Positions 54,056 through 64,000 of a stretch of 64,000 nt of DNA are shown here, piece by piece; the stretch's first letter is position 1, and each line of letters starts with the position of its first letter. Source of the stretch: Actinomycetota bacterium (lineage in GTDB: Bacteria > Actinomycetota > Acidimicrobiia > Acidimicrobiales > JAMCPD01); NCBI GenBank assembly GCA_023379935.1, contig JAMCPD010000012.1:1-64000 (forward strand). Direction: 5' to 3'. The translations under genes were made by a program, and so were the position numbers. The notes under the pieces are model-generated. The model saw nothing but the letters and a program-made list of their open reading frames with translations, had not been told where the DNA came from and made no database searches.

Positions 54056-54728
54056 GTGGCTCCTCCTTAGACTCCTTCGCTGCTTCAGTTCCTTCGTCCG
54101 TTTCTGTTGTCCCTTCGTCCGTTTCTTTAGTGACATCCTCCAGAACCTCTTCGTCCTCCCCCAATCTGATCGCTCCTTCGTTCGTTTCTGTAGTTACAAC
54201 CTTCTTGTCTGAGGCAAGATCGGAACCGGAAGAGCCGTGAAAACTGGCTTCAGCTTCAGTTTTTTTAGTGGCAGCTACTCTGCGGGCACGCAACGAACGT
54301 GATGTGGCAGCCTGTTGTGCAGCATGGAGCAGTTTCAGTTTTTCATCATCAAGTCTGTCTACCACTACAGTAATGTGAGATGCGCGTTTTCTAATGCGTC
54401 CGGCACGACCGCGTGCCCTCGGACGCCACCTTTTTAAAGTAGCCGCTTCATCACAAAAGCATTCCGATACATAAAGTTCATCTGCATTCAAATTATCATT
54501 GTTTTCCGCATTGGATATTGCAGAATTAAGAACTCTGCTTATTACTCTGGCAGCTTCGCGATCACAGTAATGAAGTAAGTCTTTAGCCTTGGACACTTCT
54601 TTCCCTCTTATTAAATCCAACACAGGACGTACTTTAAAAGCAGACATCCGGTAATGATGTAAGGTTGCTCCACTGCCGGAGGCGAAAGTCGCCGAATCAT
54701 CCGAATTCGTAAAATCTCTATAGGTCAT
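54039..54728 (-). CDS. rplV: 50S ribosomal protein L22 with acidic C-terminal extension
   Basis: Lines the exit tunnel. The core runs from [20 protein letters not shown] to the loop [20 protein letters not shown], ending near residue 130. The remaining 100 residues are acidic, Thr/Glu-rich and repetitive (ETDEGT twice). 229 residues against the usual 110-130. ATG at 54728, two bases after rpsS. Confidence 0.94.
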   Translation of the reverse strand: MTYRDFTNSDDSATFASGSGATLHHYRMSAFKVRPVLDLIRGKEVSKAKDLLHYCDREAARVISRVLNSAISNAENNDNLNADELYVSECFCDEAATLKRWRPRARGRAGRIRKRASHITVVVDRLDDEKLKLLHAAQQAATSRSLRARRVAATKKTEAEASFHGSSGSDLASDKKVVTTETNEGAIRLGEDEEVLEDVTKETDEGTTETDEGTEAAKESKEEPHGSKG

Positions 54729-54730
54729 GA

Positions 54731-55012
54731 TCAGCGCTTTACCGCCCTTTCTTGTCCGGCATGATAACGAAATGTACGCGTGGGGGAGAACTCACCCAGC
54801 TTATGCCCAACCATGGTTTCCGTAATATAAACAGGAACATGTTTGCGCCCATCATGAACCGCTATAGTATGTCCAACCATATCAGGGATGATCGTAGAAC
54901 GGCGTGACCACGTCTTTATTATGCGTTTTTCATTATTGGCATTTAATATGTCAATCTTTTTTAACAAATGGCTGTCTACAAACGGTCCCTTTTTCAAGCT
55001 GCGCGACATCAT
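54731..55012 (-). CDS. rpsS: 30S ribosomal protein S19
   Basis: Head protein forming a heterodimer with S13. [20 protein letters not shown] and [20 protein letters not shown] are canonical. 93 residues; start either of two adjacent ATG codons. Confidence 0.96.
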   Translation of the reverse strand: MMSRSLKKGPFVDSHLLKKIDILNANNEKRIIKTWSRRSTIIPDMVGHTIAVHDGRKHVPVYITETMVGHKLGEFSPTRTFRYHAGQERAVKR

Positions 55013-55037
55013 GCACCATCCTTATCTTTATCATTTT

Positions 55038-55874
55038 TCATCGACGTCCGCCCCTGCGCCTTCGATGTCTAACGATCAACTTTTCCGATTTCTTACTATT
55101 GGACCTGGTTCTCCCTTCAGGTTTACCCCAAGGCGAAGTCGGATGGCGTCCACCGGATGACTTGCCTTCACCCCCACCAAGAGGATGATCAACGGGATTC
55201 ATGGCAACACCCCGACTTTGAGGCCTTACTCCCCGCCAACGATTACGCCCCGCCTTACCCAATGAAATCAACTCGGCTTGACCATTTCCAACAACCCCTA
55301 TGGTAGCAGTACATCCAAGCAGGACCTTGCGCATCTCGGTAGAGGGCAGACGTAAAGTCGCATACATGCCCTCCTTGGCCACCAGTTGTACACTCATCCC
55401 GGCACTGCGGGCAATTTTACCGCCTCCCCCCGGTCGGAGCTCCACATTATGTATAACAGAACCAACCGGTATATAACGCAACTCCATGGAGTTGCCGACG
55501 CGAATCTCAGATCCCTGTCCGTTGGAGAGTATGTCACCCACATGCAGATCGGCTGGAGCTAAAATATAGCGCTTTTCGCCGTCAACATAGTTCAGCAAAG
55601 CTATCCTGGCATTACGATTTGGATCATACTCAATGGAGGCTACCCTGGCGGGAACACCGGGCTTGTCACGTCTGAAATCTACTATTCTGTAACGACGTTT
55701 ATGTCCTCCTCCGCGGTGACGAGCAGTCTTATGTCCTTGCCCATTGCGCCCGCCGCTTTTCGTTGCCTTGTTTATGAGCGAACGTGTCGGAGCAACCTTG
55801 GTAATCTCAGAAAAATCTGAAACTGTTTGAAATCGTTGGCCTGAACTGGTTGGTTTACGTTTACGAAGTGCCAT
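55038..55874 (-). CDS. rplB: 50S ribosomal protein L2
   Basis: Essential for peptidyl-transferase centre formation. [20 protein letters not shown] and [20 protein letters not shown] contain the conserved His of the active-site loop. 278 residues, normal, with a basic end. Confidence 0.97.
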   Translation of the reverse strand: MALRKRKPTSSGQRFQTVSDFSEITKVAPTRSLINKATKSGGRNGQGHKTARHRGGGHKRRYRIVDFRRDKPGVPARVASIEYDPNRNARIALLNYVDGEKRYILAPADLHVGDILSNGQGSEIRVGNSMELRYIPVGSVIHNVELRPGGGGKIARSAGMSVQLVAKEGMYATLRLPSTEMRKVLLGCTATIGVVGNGQAELISLGKAGRNRWRGVRPQSRGVAMNPVDHPLGGGEGKSSGGRHPTSPWGKPEGRTRSNSKKSEKLIVRHRRRRGGRR

Positions 55875-55881
55875 AATATCT

Positions 55882-56175
55882 CTAACTTTCGAACAAGTCT
55901 ATATGTTCACCTTCAGCAACAGTGACCATAGCTCGTTTGGTATCCGGTTTTTTCCCAAAAGTCATAGCTTTGCGATTTCTCCGAAGTTTACCTTTACGAT
56001 TCAAAACACGTACCTTGGTTACCCTAACCCCGAAAAGATTGGCAACTGCATCACGTATCTCAACCCTGTTAGCTGAAGGGTTCACAACAAAAACGTAGGT
56101 GTTCTTTTCCATAAGCTTATAAGACTTCTCCGATACTACCGGACGCATAATCATCTGGTAAATGTCCTTGCTCAT
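55882..56175 (-). CDS. rplW: 50S ribosomal protein L23
   Basis: Exit-tunnel protein and docking site for trigger factor and [23 protein letters not shown] and [20 protein letters not shown] are canonical. 97 residues. It overlaps the rplD stop by 4 bases. Confidence 0.95.
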   Translation of the reverse strand: MSKDIYQMIMRPVVSEKSYKLMEKNTYVFVVNPSANRVEIRDAVANLFGVRVTKVRVLNRKGKLRRNRKAMTFGKKPDTKRAMVTVAEGEHIDLFES

Positions 56176-56894
56176 TTGTCATCACCTGTGCGGGCAGCTT
56201 CTGCCATTTTTTCGGCACCATCATCGCCGTCTTGGTTCGCCTTTGCTGAATGGACAACACACAACCCCGGTAAGGTGAGGTCACTAAAAACTACCCAGTC
56301 GCTACGCAGCACATTATATGATGTCAATTCACCTAAAGCCAATAGCCTTATCTTTGGAATGTTCCTGAAAGAGAGCTTCGTCGTGATATCGTCGGGATCC
56401 AAGACGACTAACACATTTCCCGTCAGGCCCAAGGTGTCCAAAAATGACAAAGCATCCTTGGTCTTGGGGGCAACGAACTCCCATGCGCTTACAACTTTTA
56501 TTCTGTGGTTAGCGGCTCTGTCGGATAAAGAGGAGTTCAAGGCGAGACGTATCATTTTTTTCGGGGTACGTTGAGAATAGTCCCGCGGCCTGGGTCCATG
56601 CACAACTGCTCCGCCGCGATGCTGGGGATCGCGGGTTGACCCTTGCCTGGCGCGGCCGGTTCCTTTTTGTCGAAAGGGCTTTGTGCCACCTCCACGAACT
56701 TTTGATCTGGTTAGTGTGGAATGGGTTCCCTTTCTTGAAGCGGCAAGTTGAGCTGTTACAACCTGATGCAAGACGGCTAAATTGGGTTTAATACCAAAAA
56801 TCGTAGAGTCTAACTCCACCCAGCCAAAGGGAGTTCCGTCCATACGAAATCGATCCGCTTGAGCTGTACCTACCGTGGCCGACATGCCAACCAT
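56172..56894 (-). CDS. rplD: 50S ribosomal protein L4
   Basis: Tunnel protein; in E. coli it also regulates the S10 operon. The conserved loop GGGTKPFRQKGTGRARQGS and HGPRPRDYSQRTPKKM are clear. ATG at 56894 shares its A with the rplC TGA (TGATG). A TTG one codon upstream and ATG at 56885 are alternatives. The C-terminal 25 residues are an acidic extension. About 240 residues. Confidence 0.95.
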   Translation of the reverse strand: MVGMSATVGTAQADRFRMDGTPFGWVELDSTIFGIKPNLAVLHQVVTAQLAASRKGTHSTLTRSKVRGGGTKPFRQKGTGRARQGSTRDPQHRGGAVVHGPRPRDYSQRTPKKMIRLALNSSLSDRAANHRIKVVSAWEFVAPKTKDALSFLDTLGLTGNVLVVLDPDDITTKLSFRNIPKIRLLALGELTSYNVLRSDWVVFSDLTLPGLCVVHSAKANQDGDDGAEKMAEAARTGDDK

Positions 56895-57535
56895 CAACCA
56901 ACACCACCTGCAGATTGTCGTATAACCACCATACCCCCGCGAGGTCCGGGTATTGATCCTTTGAGAAGAACAATCTCGGACTCCAAATCAGTTTGCACTA
57001 CTTCCAGGTTTAAAATAGTAACTTGGGTTGCCCCCATTCTACCGGGCATTTTCATACCTTTGAACACCCTGGCAGGTGTGGCACAAGCTCCGATAGAACC
57101 GGGTGAACGATGTTTTTTGTGGTTGCCGTGACTTGCCCCCTGACCGGAAAAGTTGTGACGCTTCATCGCACCCGTAAACCCACGCCCTTTGGTGGATGCT
57201 GTGACATCCACCTTCTTCCCCTCTTTCAATACGGAAACAGTAATCTCTTGACCGACTTCATATCCATCTACATCATCTACCCTCAACTCCACTAAATGTT
57301 TTCCCGGTTGAACGCCGGCCGAACTGAAATGTCCCCTTTCCGGAGCGGAAAAAGCGGTAGACTTTTTAAATCCATAAGTAACCTGCAATGCAGAATAACC
57401 TTCTTTTTGGGGAGTCTTTATCTGAACAATCCTTACCGGAACTACCCTCAAAACAGTAACGGGCACGGCTTTGTTGGAAGAATCCCAAATCTGAGTCATA
57501 CCTAACTTTTCACCCACTATCGCTTGGGTTGACAC
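56894..57535 (-). CDS. rplC: 50S ribosomal protein L3
   Basis: Early assembly protein near the peptidyl-transferase centre. VGEKLGMTQIWDSSNKAVPV and GASHGNHKKHRSPGSIGACA are canonical, with the Gln/Gly methylation-loop region FSGQGASHG. 213 residues. Confidence 0.96.
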   Translation of the reverse strand: MSTQAIVGEKLGMTQIWDSSNKAVPVTVLRVVPVRIVQIKTPQKEGYSALQVTYGFKKSTAFSAPERGHFSSAGVQPGKHLVELRVDDVDGYEVGQEITVSVLKEGKKVDVTASTKGRGFTGAMKRHNFSGQGASHGNHKKHRSPGSIGACATPARVFKGMKMPGRMGATQVTILNLEVVQTDLESEIVLLKGSIPGPRGGMVVIRQSAGGVG

Positions 57536-57582
57536 AAAAACACCGGTACCTTTCTCACAAATTCCATTCCATCAAACCGCTT

Positions 57583-57900
57583 TTATATCTTGATCTCTAT
57601 ATCAACACCGGCGGGAAGTTCGAGACGTTGCAGTGAATCAACTGTCTTAGGTGTATAGTCGATTATATCTATGAGACGACTGTGTATACGCATTTCAAAA
57701 TGTTCCCTGGAGTCTTTATCTTTATGAGGAGAGCGTATAACGGTAAACCGATGCTTCTTGGTGGGAAGCGGAATGGGACCTTGTACTTTGGCTTGGGTTG
57801 CACCAACAGTTTCAACGATTTTGCGAGCAGAATCGTCAATTACAATATGGTCATAAGCCTTCAAGCGTATGCGCATTCTGGAATGCTGACCATCTGACAT
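57583..57900 (-). CDS. rpsJ: 30S ribosomal protein S10
   Basis: Head protein and, as NusE, a transcription antitermination partner of Nus[21 protein letters not shown] and [20 protein letters not shown] are canonical. 105 residues. It begins the S10 gene order 78 bases after tuf. Confidence 0.96.
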   Translation of the reverse strand: MSDGQHSRMRIRLKAYDHIVIDDSARKIVETVGATQAKVQGPIPLPTKKHRFTVIRSPHKDKDSREHFEMRIHSRLIDIIDYTPKTVDSLQRLELPAGVDIEIKI

Positions 57901-57978
57901 CTAACTCTTCCTCTCACTCCGTCTCTTGCAATACATTTGTTATCAACACTAACCAACAACTTAGCAAACACATCAGTT

Positions 57979-59166
57979 CTACTTGATAATTTTCGTTACT
58001 CGTCCAGCACCGACCGTTCTGCCGCCTTCTCTGATGGCAAAGCGCAGACCCTCGGTCATGGCTATAGGCTTTTGCAGTTCAACCACCATATTGGTGTTGT
58101 CTCCCGGCATTACCATCTCAGTCCCCTCAGGCAAAGTTATCGACCCGGTGACATCGGTAGTCCTGAAATAAAACTGCGGCCTGTAATTAGAGAAGAAAGG
58201 CTTGTGCCTTCCCCCTTCCTCCTTGGTCAACACATAAACGTTTGCCTCAAAGTTGGTATGTGGAGTGATCGATCCCGGCTTGCACACGACCTGACCGCGC
58301 TCAACCTCTTCTTTCTTGGTACCACGCAGCAAAAGCCCTATATTGTCACCGGCACGACCTTCATCAAGCAACTTACGGAACATCTCTATCCCTGTGCAAA
58401 CAGTCTTCGCGGTTGGGCGCAGACCGACGATCTCTACTTCTTCGCCAACTTTGATTATTCCTTGTTCAACGCGACCGGTAACAACAGTTCCGCGTCCGGT
58501 TATACTCATCACATCCTCAATAGACATCAAAAATGGTTTGTCTATATCTCTCTTTGGTTCCGGTATATGGGTATCAACTGCATCCAAAAGCTCCAAAACT
58601 TGTGTTTCGGCGTCTTTGTCGCCTTCTAGAGCCTTAAGTGCGCTTATTCTAATTACCGGTGTATTGTCACCATCAAACTCGTATTCATTTAATAGTTCTC
58701 TTACCTCCAGCTCAACCAGCTCCAACAGCTCCGGATCATCAATCATGTCTACCTTGTTCAGAGCAACTACGATTGAAGGGACACCTACTTGGCGGGCTAA
58801 CAAAACATGTTCTCTCGTTTGAGGCATCGGACCATCAGCCGCTGAAACCACCAGAATAGCCCCATCAACCTGAGCTGCGCCTGTAATCATGTTCTTTATA
58901 TAATCAGCATGACCCGGCATATCCACATGTGCATAGTGACGATTGTCGGTCTCATACTCAACATGAGCTATTTGGATGGTGATACCTCTGGCTTTTTCTT
59001 CCGGTGCTTTGTCGATCTCCTCAAAAGGCGTATACGCAACATCGGAATTTTTTTCCGCCAACACTTTTGTGATAGCTGCCGTCAACGTAGTCTTACCATG
59101 GTCGATATGTCCCATGGTCCCAACATTCATATGAGGCTTAGTTCTTTCAAATTTTTTCTTTGCCAT
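57979..59166 (-). CDS. tuf: Elongation factor Tu
   Basis: GTPase delivering aminoacyl-tRNA. P-loop GHIDHGKTT, switch [10 protein letters not shown] (usually DCPGH or DAPGH), and NKVD for guanine. Domains II and III are complete, ending [15 protein letters not shown]. 395 residues. A 278-base spacer separates it from fusA. Confidence 0.97.
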   Translation of the reverse strand: MAKKKFERTKPHMNVGTMGHIDHGKTTLTAAITKVLAEKNSDVAYTPFEEIDKAPEEKARGITIQIAHVEYETDNRHYAHVDMPGHADYIKNMITGAAQVDGAILVVSAADGPMPQTREHVLLARQVGVPSIVVALNKVDMIDDPELLELVELEVRELLNEYEFDGDNTPVIRISALKALEGDKDAETQVLELLDAVDTHIPEPKRDIDKPFLMSIEDVMSITGRGTVVTGRVEQGIIKVGEEVEIVGLRPTAKTVCTGIEMFRKLLDEGRAGDNIGLLLRGTKKEEVERGQVVCKPGSITPHTNFEANVYVLTKEEGGRHKPFFSNYRPQFYFRTTDVTGSITLPEGTEMVMPGDNTNMVVELQKPIAMTEGLRFAIREGGRTVGAGRVTKIIK

Positions 59167-59444
59167 ACTAGCTACAACTCCCGTACTTTCTGTTTACCTT
59201 GCTTATACTGTTTTATTATTTTCACCATTATATATGTCTATAATTTATCTGTCTGCCATAATTTAATTTATCTGTAATTTAATTTATCTGTCTGTTTGGG
59301 CACTCATAGGCCCTATTTAATGAGGCGCACGATCGGTCAAGCAACCCATACCACGTCTTATTAAACTCCTCCAGAAATTAACCATACTATAATTAAACCT
59401 GTATGGATTAAAACCTGTAGGCTTGTTGATTATATCACTTTATT
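59167..59444 (-). other. fusA-tuf intergenic spacer with short direct repeats
   Basis: AT-rich spacer containing repeated AATTTAATTTATCTG units at about 59261-59293 (plus-strand reading). TTGACC on the minus strand at 59335-59340 is a possible -35 box for a separate tuf promoter, but no good -10 box follows at 17 bases. No gene is seen. Confidence 0.4.
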
Positions 59445-61568
59445 CTACTCGCCGCGCACTCTTGCCACAATCTCAGCAGCTATTGTTTGAGGCACAGGCT
59501 GATAAGAATGTAACTGCATCGTATACATGGCACGCCCTTGAGTACGAGAACGCAAATCGGTAGCATAGCCGAACATTTCCGATAATGGGACAAGAGAGGT
59601 TATTACTTGGGAAGAACCTCGTTGTAACATACCTTCTATCTTCCCACGCTTAGAAGATAAATCGCCTAATACCTCTCCCATGTATTCCTCCGGCGTAACG
59701 ACTTCCACAGACATAATGGGCTCAAGTAAAACCGGCTTGGCTCTCTTTACACCTTCTTTGAGCGCCATGGAACCGGCTATCTTGAAAGCAATTTCCGAGG
59801 AATCCACCTCATGATAAGAGCCATCTATCAAAGTAACCTTTAAATCCACCATAGGGTATCCTGCCAACACTCCGGAACTCAAAGCATCATATATACCGGC
59901 ATCTACTGCCGGTATATACTCTTTAGGGATAACACCCCCACTTATTTTATCTTCAAAAATATATCCTTCCCCCGGAGCAAGAGGTTCAACATTGACAACT
60001 ACATGCCCATACTGTCCGCGACCACCACTTTGTCTTATGTAGCGGGCTTCCACTTTATCCACTGCGGTGGTTATAGTCTCCCGGTAGGCAACTTGGGGTT
60101 TTCCCACATTGACATTTATCCCAAACTCGCGAATCATCCTATCTACTAAAACTTCTAAGTGAAGTTCACCCATCCCTGAAATAATGGTTTGACCTGTCTC
60201 ATGATCAGTGCGGACCTTAAAGGTGGGATCTTCATCTGATAAAGCCATAAGCACCTTGCCCAGTTTGTTCTGGTCATCCTTGGTCTTGGGTTCTAGTGCA
60301 ACATGCATAACCGGCTCTGGAATATGTAAAGCTTCCAAAACAACAGGGTAGAGAGGATCGCATAAGGTATCCCCTGTAGCGGTGTCCTTTAGCCCTATAA
60401 CAGCCACTATGTCACCTGCCATCATTATTTCTTTGTCATCACGGTGATTGGCGTGCATTTCCAAAATACGCCCTATACGTTCTTTTGACCCCTTGGTTGC
60501 ATTGAGAACAGTAGAGCCTTTATACAAGTGGCCGGAATAAACCCTACAGTAAGTAAGCTTACCCACATAAGGGTCAGTCATAATCTTAAAAGCCAGAGCC
60601 GTAAAAGGTGCCAAATCATCCGGGGGACATTCAACAGTAGAAGAGTCTTGATGTTTTGAATGTTTGGAGCCACTCGGAATAGTTCCCTCGGCGGCAAGTA
60701 TGTCTAACGGGCTTGGTAAATAGTCGACAATGGCATCAAGCAAAGCCTGTACCCCTTTGTTCTTTAATGATGAACCGCAAAGTACGGGTACTACTTTCCC
60801 TCCTACGGTAGCTCTACGAAGTACCGATCTCAAGTCTTGAGCGGTGATCTCTTCTTCAAGTAGATACTTTTCAGTTATGGCATCATCAAAATTCGACAAT
60901 GCCTCTATGAGGTCATGGCGAGCTGCTTCAGCCACACCTTTCATACCTTCGCTTATAGATTCAACAGACCACTGGGACCCTTTGTCGTCCTCACTCCAGA
61001 GCAACGCTTTCATCTCCAACAAATCTATACAGCCTACAAAGTTAGCCTCTTCACCTATTGGAATCTGCACTGCAACAGGATTAGCATCCAAACGTTCAGA
61101 AATCATTGAAAATGTACGAGAGAAATTAGCTCCCATGCGGTCCATCTTGTTGATAAAGCATATTCTGGGTACATTGTAAACATCAGCTTGGCGCCATACG
61201 GTCTCTGTCTGGGGTTCGACACCGGCTACAGCATCAAATACCGCTACCGCGCCGTCCAAAACCCTTAGAGCTCTTTCCACTTCAACTGTAAAATCAACGT
61301 GTCCCGGAGTATCAATTATATTGATCTGACACTCGCGCCAGTTACAGGTCGTTGCAGCGGAAGTAATGGTTATACCGCGTTCTTGCTCTTGAACCATCCA
61401 GTCCATGGTGGCGGATCCCTCGTCCACCTCACCTATCTTGTAGTTCTTGCCTGTATAATAAAGAATCCTCTCTGTAGTGGTAGTTTTGCCCGCGTCAATA
61501 TGTGCCATGATCCCTATGTTGCGAACCATGGACAAAGGAACTTCTCTCTTTAAAGTCTCTTTAACCAT
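59445..61568 (-). CDS. fusA: Elongation factor G
   Basis: Translocation GTPase, also acting in ribosome recycling with RRF. P-loop [27 protein letters not shown] and NKMDR are present, with five domains complete through [19 protein letters not shown]-like sequence (here [19 protein letters not shown]). 707 residues. It lies between rpsG and tuf. Confidence 0.97.
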   Translation of the reverse strand: MVKETLKREVPLSMVRNIGIMAHIDAGKTTTTERILYYTGKNYKIGEVDEGSATMDWMVQEQERGITITSAATTCNWRECQINIIDTPGHVDFTVEVERALRVLDGAVAVFDAVAGVEPQTETVWRQADVYNVPRICFINKMDRMGANFSRTFSMISERLDANPVAVQIPIGEEANFVGCIDLLEMKALLWSEDDKGSQWSVESISEGMKGVAEAARHDLIEALSNFDDAITEKYLLEEEITAQDLRSVLRRATVGGKVVPVLCGSSLKNKGVQALLDAIVDYLPSPLDILAAEGTIPSGSKHSKHQDSSTVECPPDDLAPFTALAFKIMTDPYVGKLTYCRVYSGHLYKGSTVLNATKGSKERIGRILEMHANHRDDKEIMMAGDIVAVIGLKDTATGDTLCDPLYPVVLEALHIPEPVMHVALEPKTKDDQNKLGKVLMALSDEDPTFKVRTDHETGQTIISGMGELHLEVLVDRMIREFGINVNVGKPQVAYRETITTAVDKVEARYIRQSGGRGQYGHVVVNVEPLAPGEGYIFEDKISGGVIPKEYIPAVDAGIYDALSSGVLAGYPMVDLKVTLIDGSYHEVDSSEIAFKIAGSMALKEGVKRAKPVLLEPIMSVEVVTPEEYMGEVLGDLSSKRGKIEGMLQRGSSQVITSLVPLSEMFGYATDLRSRTQGRAMYTMQLHSYQPVPQTIAAEIVARVRGE

Positions 61569-61683
61569 TGAATATAACCATCTTGTTAAACTATTTTCAT
61601 ATACTTAGATTTATTGTTATTTATATCGGAATATGCTCGGGTACCGTCTTAGATACTTTTCAATATCAATTCTAGCAGTAATT

Positions 61684-62154
61684 TTACCAACGATAGTGAG
61701 CAAAAGCCTTATTTGACTCTGCCATTTTATGCATATCTTCCCTGCGCTTTACGGCAGTACCAGTCCCGTTGGCAGCATCCATAATCTCACCGGCCAAGCG
61801 GAGAGCCATAGTTTTTTCACGCCGTTGGGTGGCGGCCTTTACCAGCCATCTAATTGATAACGTCATAGCTCTCCGCGGACGAACTTCCACGGGGACCTGA
61901 TAAGTAGCACCACCAACACGTCGACTGCGTACCTCCAACTCAGGTTTGGTATTTTCCAGTGCCTTTTTGAGCATTGGGACGGGTTCAGAAGAAGTCTTTT
62001 CCTTGATTACGGAAAGTGCCTCATAAACTATCCTCTCAGCCAATGTACGCTTGCCGTTGGACAGCACCTTATTGACCAACTGTGTAACTGCCGATGAATG
62101 ATAAATGGAATCCGGTATAAGTTCTCGACGCCTAACGGCACCACTGCGAGGCAT
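61684..62154 (-). CDS. rpsG: 30S ribosomal protein S7
   Basis: Head assembly initiator. [20 protein letters not shown] and [20 protein letters not shown] are canonical. ATG at 62154 gives the standard 156 residues; an ATG at 62184 inside rpsL is in frame but adds ten residues. Four bases separate it from the rpsL stop. Confidence 0.95.
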   Translation of the reverse strand: MPRSGAVRRRELIPDSIYHSSAVTQLVNKVLSNGKRTLAERIVYEALSVIKEKTSSEPVPMLKKALENTKPELEVRSRRVGGATYQVPVEVRPRRAMTLSIRWLVKAATQRREKTMALRLAGEIMDAANGTGTAVKRREDMHKMAESNKAFAHYRW

Positions 62155-62158
62155 AACT

Positions 62159-62533
62159 CTAAGACTTCTCCTTCTTTGCACCATAACGGCTTCTGCTTTG
62201 ACCGCGATCAGCTACACCTACAGAATCCAAGGCACCTCTGACAACTTTATAACGTACCCCCGGCAGATCTTTCACTCGCCCTCCTCTGACAAGGACAATT
62301 GAGTGTTCTTGAAGGTTGTGACCCATACCCGGTATATAAGCGGTCACCTCAATTCCGCTTGTAAGTCTAACCCGCGCTACTTTCCTAAGCGCAGAGTTCG
62401 GTTTTTTGGGGGTGGCGGTGTAAACGCGCGTACATACCCCCCTGCGCTGTGGTGCTCCTTTCAGCGCCGGAGTCTTAGTCTTGGAACGCTTCTTAGAGCG
62501 ACCTTTTCTGACCAGTTGTGAAATTGTAGGCAC
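62159..62533 (-). CDS. rpsL: 30S ribosomal protein S12
   Basis: Decoding-centre protein. It begins [20 protein letters not shown]. The streptomycin-sensitivity motif [15 protein letters not shown] has wild-type Lys, and [13 protein letters not shown] holds the Asp that is often methylthiolated. 124 residues. First gene of the str operon. Confidence 0.97.
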   Translation of the reverse strand: MPTISQLVRKGRSKKRSKTKTPALKGAPQRRGVCTRVYTATPKKPNSALRKVARVRLTSGIEVTAYIPGMGHNLQEHSIVLVRGGRVKDLPGVRYKVVRGALDSVGVADRGQSRSRYGAKKEKS

Positions 62534-62552
62534 GTATAAATTTCCTTTGTTT

Positions 62553-62574
62553 ACATTACTTAGACATTACTTAG
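62553..62574. repeat. 11-bp tandem duplication in the rpsL leader
   Basis: ACATTACTTAG occurs twice in direct succession between the promoter and the rpsL start. The 11-bp period equals that of the duplication before rpsB. Confidence 0.75.
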
Positions 62575-62643
62575 CTGCCAAGAAAATCCTCAAAGTAGTT
62601 TTGTAGCTTACCGACGACCTGAGGTAGCTTAGTAAGATAAAAT

Positions 62644-62672
62644 AGTATAACCAATTTTGCAAACTATTGCAA
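62644..62672 (-). promoter_or_regulatory. Promoter of the str-S10-spc-alpha cluster
   Basis: On the minus strand TTGCAA (62667-62672) and TATACT (62644-62649) are separated by exactly 17 bases, near-consensus for the housekeeping sigma. A second TTGCAA is at 62657-62662. RNA would start near 62637, about 100 bases before rpsL. Confidence 0.65.
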
Positions 62673-62694
62673 GTAAAAGTTCACTTAAAAAACC

Positions 62695-63909
62695 TTAACT
62701 GATATGAACTCCTGATATGGCTCTTGCAATGACAAGCCTTTGTATTTCGGATGTTCCTTCAAAAATCGTATATATTTTAGCATCCCTATACCACTTCTCT
62801 ACTGGATGTTCCTTGACATATCCCGCGCCGCCCAGTATTTGAATAGCCTGTTCAGTAACCCAAACCGCAGTCTCGCCACCAAAGAGTTTAGACATTGAAC
62901 CTTCACCTGAAGTAAACGGCTTACGATTTAATGCCATCCACGATGCTCGCCAACATAACAGGCGTGCAGCATCTATGCGAGTTTTCATGTCAGCCAATTT
63001 AAAGGCGACAGCTTGATTTTCGATAATCGGACGACCAAACTGTACTCGATTCTGTGCATACTCAAGTGCATACTCGTAGGCTGCCCTGGCAATTCCGACG
63101 GCTTGGATCCCAACCATCGGTCTGGATGCTTCAAAAGTTGCTAACGCGGCCTGAGAACTGGTTTTTATTCCTTCCCTGGCTTTTGCCAACTTTTTATCCA
63201 AACGTTCTTTGCCTCCCAACAAGCAACTGCCCGGTACTTTGCAGTCCTGTAAAACTACTTCCGCCGTATGTGAAGCCCTGATCCCCATCTTAGAGAACTT
63301 TTGTCCTTGGGATATACCCGGCGTACCCGGGGGAATAATAAAACTGGCCTGCCCCTTGGATTTCAAGGACGGCTCAACTGCAGCAACCACCACATGAATA
63401 TCTGCTATACCGCCGTTGGTTATCCAGGTCTTGGTTCCGTTGAGTGTCCAGGTGTCGGTAGTGGCATCATAGACAGCTCTGGTTTTTATGGATGAGACAT
63501 CAGAGCCAGCATCTGCTTCAGTAACAGCAAAGGCAGCCAACTTGATGTCATCTGGGGTTCCAAAGCATTGTGGAGCCCATTCGTTTATCTGTTCGGAGGT
63601 GCCATTGGCAAAAATAGCCGTGAGAGGTAGGAGAGAACCGAATATCGCAAGCGCTATACCTGCATCTCCCCAACATAACTCTTCATTGACCAAGGAAAAT
63701 GTAAGACCTGTGGGATCACTCATGCAACTGGTCACAAAGTCGTAAGAGTAAAGCCCTATCTTGGCCGCCTCCTTTACAACCGGCCAAGGGAACTCCTCCT
63801 TCTCGTCCCATTCGGCTGCTTGGCTACGCATGACATTTTCCGCAAAGTCATGCACCCATTTTTGTATTTGAAGTTGATCTTCGTTAAGTTCCAAGGAAAA
63901 TTCTGACAT
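62695..63909 (-). CDS. Acyl-CoA dehydrogenase
   Basis: FAD-dependent dehydrogenase of acyl-CoA beta-oxidation or branched-chain/glutaryl catabolism, 404 residues from ATG 63909. The FAD/substrate motifs are AFAVTEADAGSDVSSIKT and WITNGGIADI. The C-terminal signature is QILGGAGYVKEHPVEKWYRD followed by FEGTSEIQRLVIAR, whose Glu is the likely catalytic base. Substrate chain cannot be decided. A TTG at 63933 is in frame upstream. It precedes rpsL on the same strand but the ribosomal promoter lies between them. Confidence 0.93.
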   Translation of the reverse strand: MSEFSLELNEDQLQIQKWVHDFAENVMRSQAAEWDEKEEFPWPVVKEAAKIGLYSYDFVTSCMSDPTGLTFSLVNEELCWGDAGIALAIFGSLLPLTAIFANGTSEQINEWAPQCFGTPDDIKLAAFAVTEADAGSDVSSIKTRAVYDATTDTWTLNGTKTWITNGGIADIHVVVAAVEPSLKSKGQASFIIPPGTPGISQGQKFSKMGIRASHTAEVVLQDCKVPGSCLLGGKERLDKKLAKAREGIKTSSQAALATFEASRPMVGIQAVGIARAAYEYALEYAQNRVQFGRPIIENQAVAFKLADMKTRIDAARLLCWRASWMALNRKPFTSGEGSMSKLFGGETAVWVTEQAIQILGGAGYVKEHPVEKWYRDAKIYTIFEGTSEIQRLVIARAISGVHIS

Positions 63910-64000
63910 AATAAGAGATATTATGTCAGGCAACTTTATACGTAAGCAAACTCATATAAAAAATATTGTCCACAAAAATACGATTACCCTGACTGATGCT

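Noticed and set aside
57937-58629. 230-residue frame antisense to tuf
   Set aside because: Mirror of the highly biased tuf gene; no signature.

Overview
The window comes from a bacterium of the phylum Actinomycetota, most probably class Acidimicrobiia or a close relative. The evidence is a WhiG-type sigma factor next to rpsB-tsf, an MtrA/MtrB-like two-component pair, a class II DAHP synthase, an archaeal/eukaryotic-type prolyl-tRNA synthetase, and secreted proteins with the GYWLV/FSFGDAKFYGS and VPYRICDTRS repeats common in uncultured actinobacteria. Base composition is only moderately GC (roughly mid-40s percent by eye), low for the phylum. The class is inferred from these families, not from a phylogeny.

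Layout. (1) 1-718: left edge with an unrecognised partial frame, a 9-bp-arm hairpin and little else. (2) 719-13100, minus strand, read from the right: rimP-nusA-rnpM-infB-ylxP-rbfA-truB-ribF-rpsO-pnp-M16 peptidase-dapB, a tightly packed transcription/translation/RNA-processing operon. A promoter and a terminator-like hairpin lie in its leader. (3) 13101-14190: a decayed prmC 3' fragment and a small coiled-coil membrane protein. (4) 14191-28505, minus strand: xerC-whiG-rpsB-tsf-pyrH-frr-cdsA-dxr-rseP, then a cobalamin riboswitch with btuF-btuC-btuD, then ispG-proS. (5) 28563-31095, plus strand: MtrA-like regulator, MtrB-like kinase, rsfS. (6) 31208-40613: accessory stretch with a large secreted TIG-domain protein, decayed IS66 and IS630 remnants, a GerMN lipoprotein with a 51-residue membrane protein and nadD, class II DAHP synthase coupled to a secreted glycoside-hydrolase-like protein, and a MNT/HEPN pair. 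(7) 40616-62533, minus strand: an uninterrupted str-S10-spc-alpha ribosomal cluster (rpsL to rplQ, then truA) with a near-consensus promoter before rpsL. (8) 62695-63909: an acyl-CoA dehydrogenase.

How the genes work together. Most of the window is the core translation apparatus: ribosomal proteins, EF-Tu, EF-G, EF-Ts, IF-1, IF-2, RRF, S30 maturation factors, tRNA pseudouridine synthases and methionine aminopeptidase. It also carries RNA polymerase alpha, SecY, nucleotide kinases, MEP isoprenoid synthesis (dxr, ispG), CDP-diacylglycerol synthesis and B12 uptake.

Notable points: infA appears to start at CTG; the B12 riboswitch leads an operon that runs into ispG and proS; the nusA operon leader has an attenuator-like hairpin; the MNT/HEPN pair has a palindrome over its promoter; several ribosomal proteins have acidic or low-complexity extensions; and short tandem duplications of 9-21 bp recur across coding and intergenic DNA. 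I found no CRISPR array, rRNA or tRNA gene. No single wholly new multi-gene system stands out with certainty.
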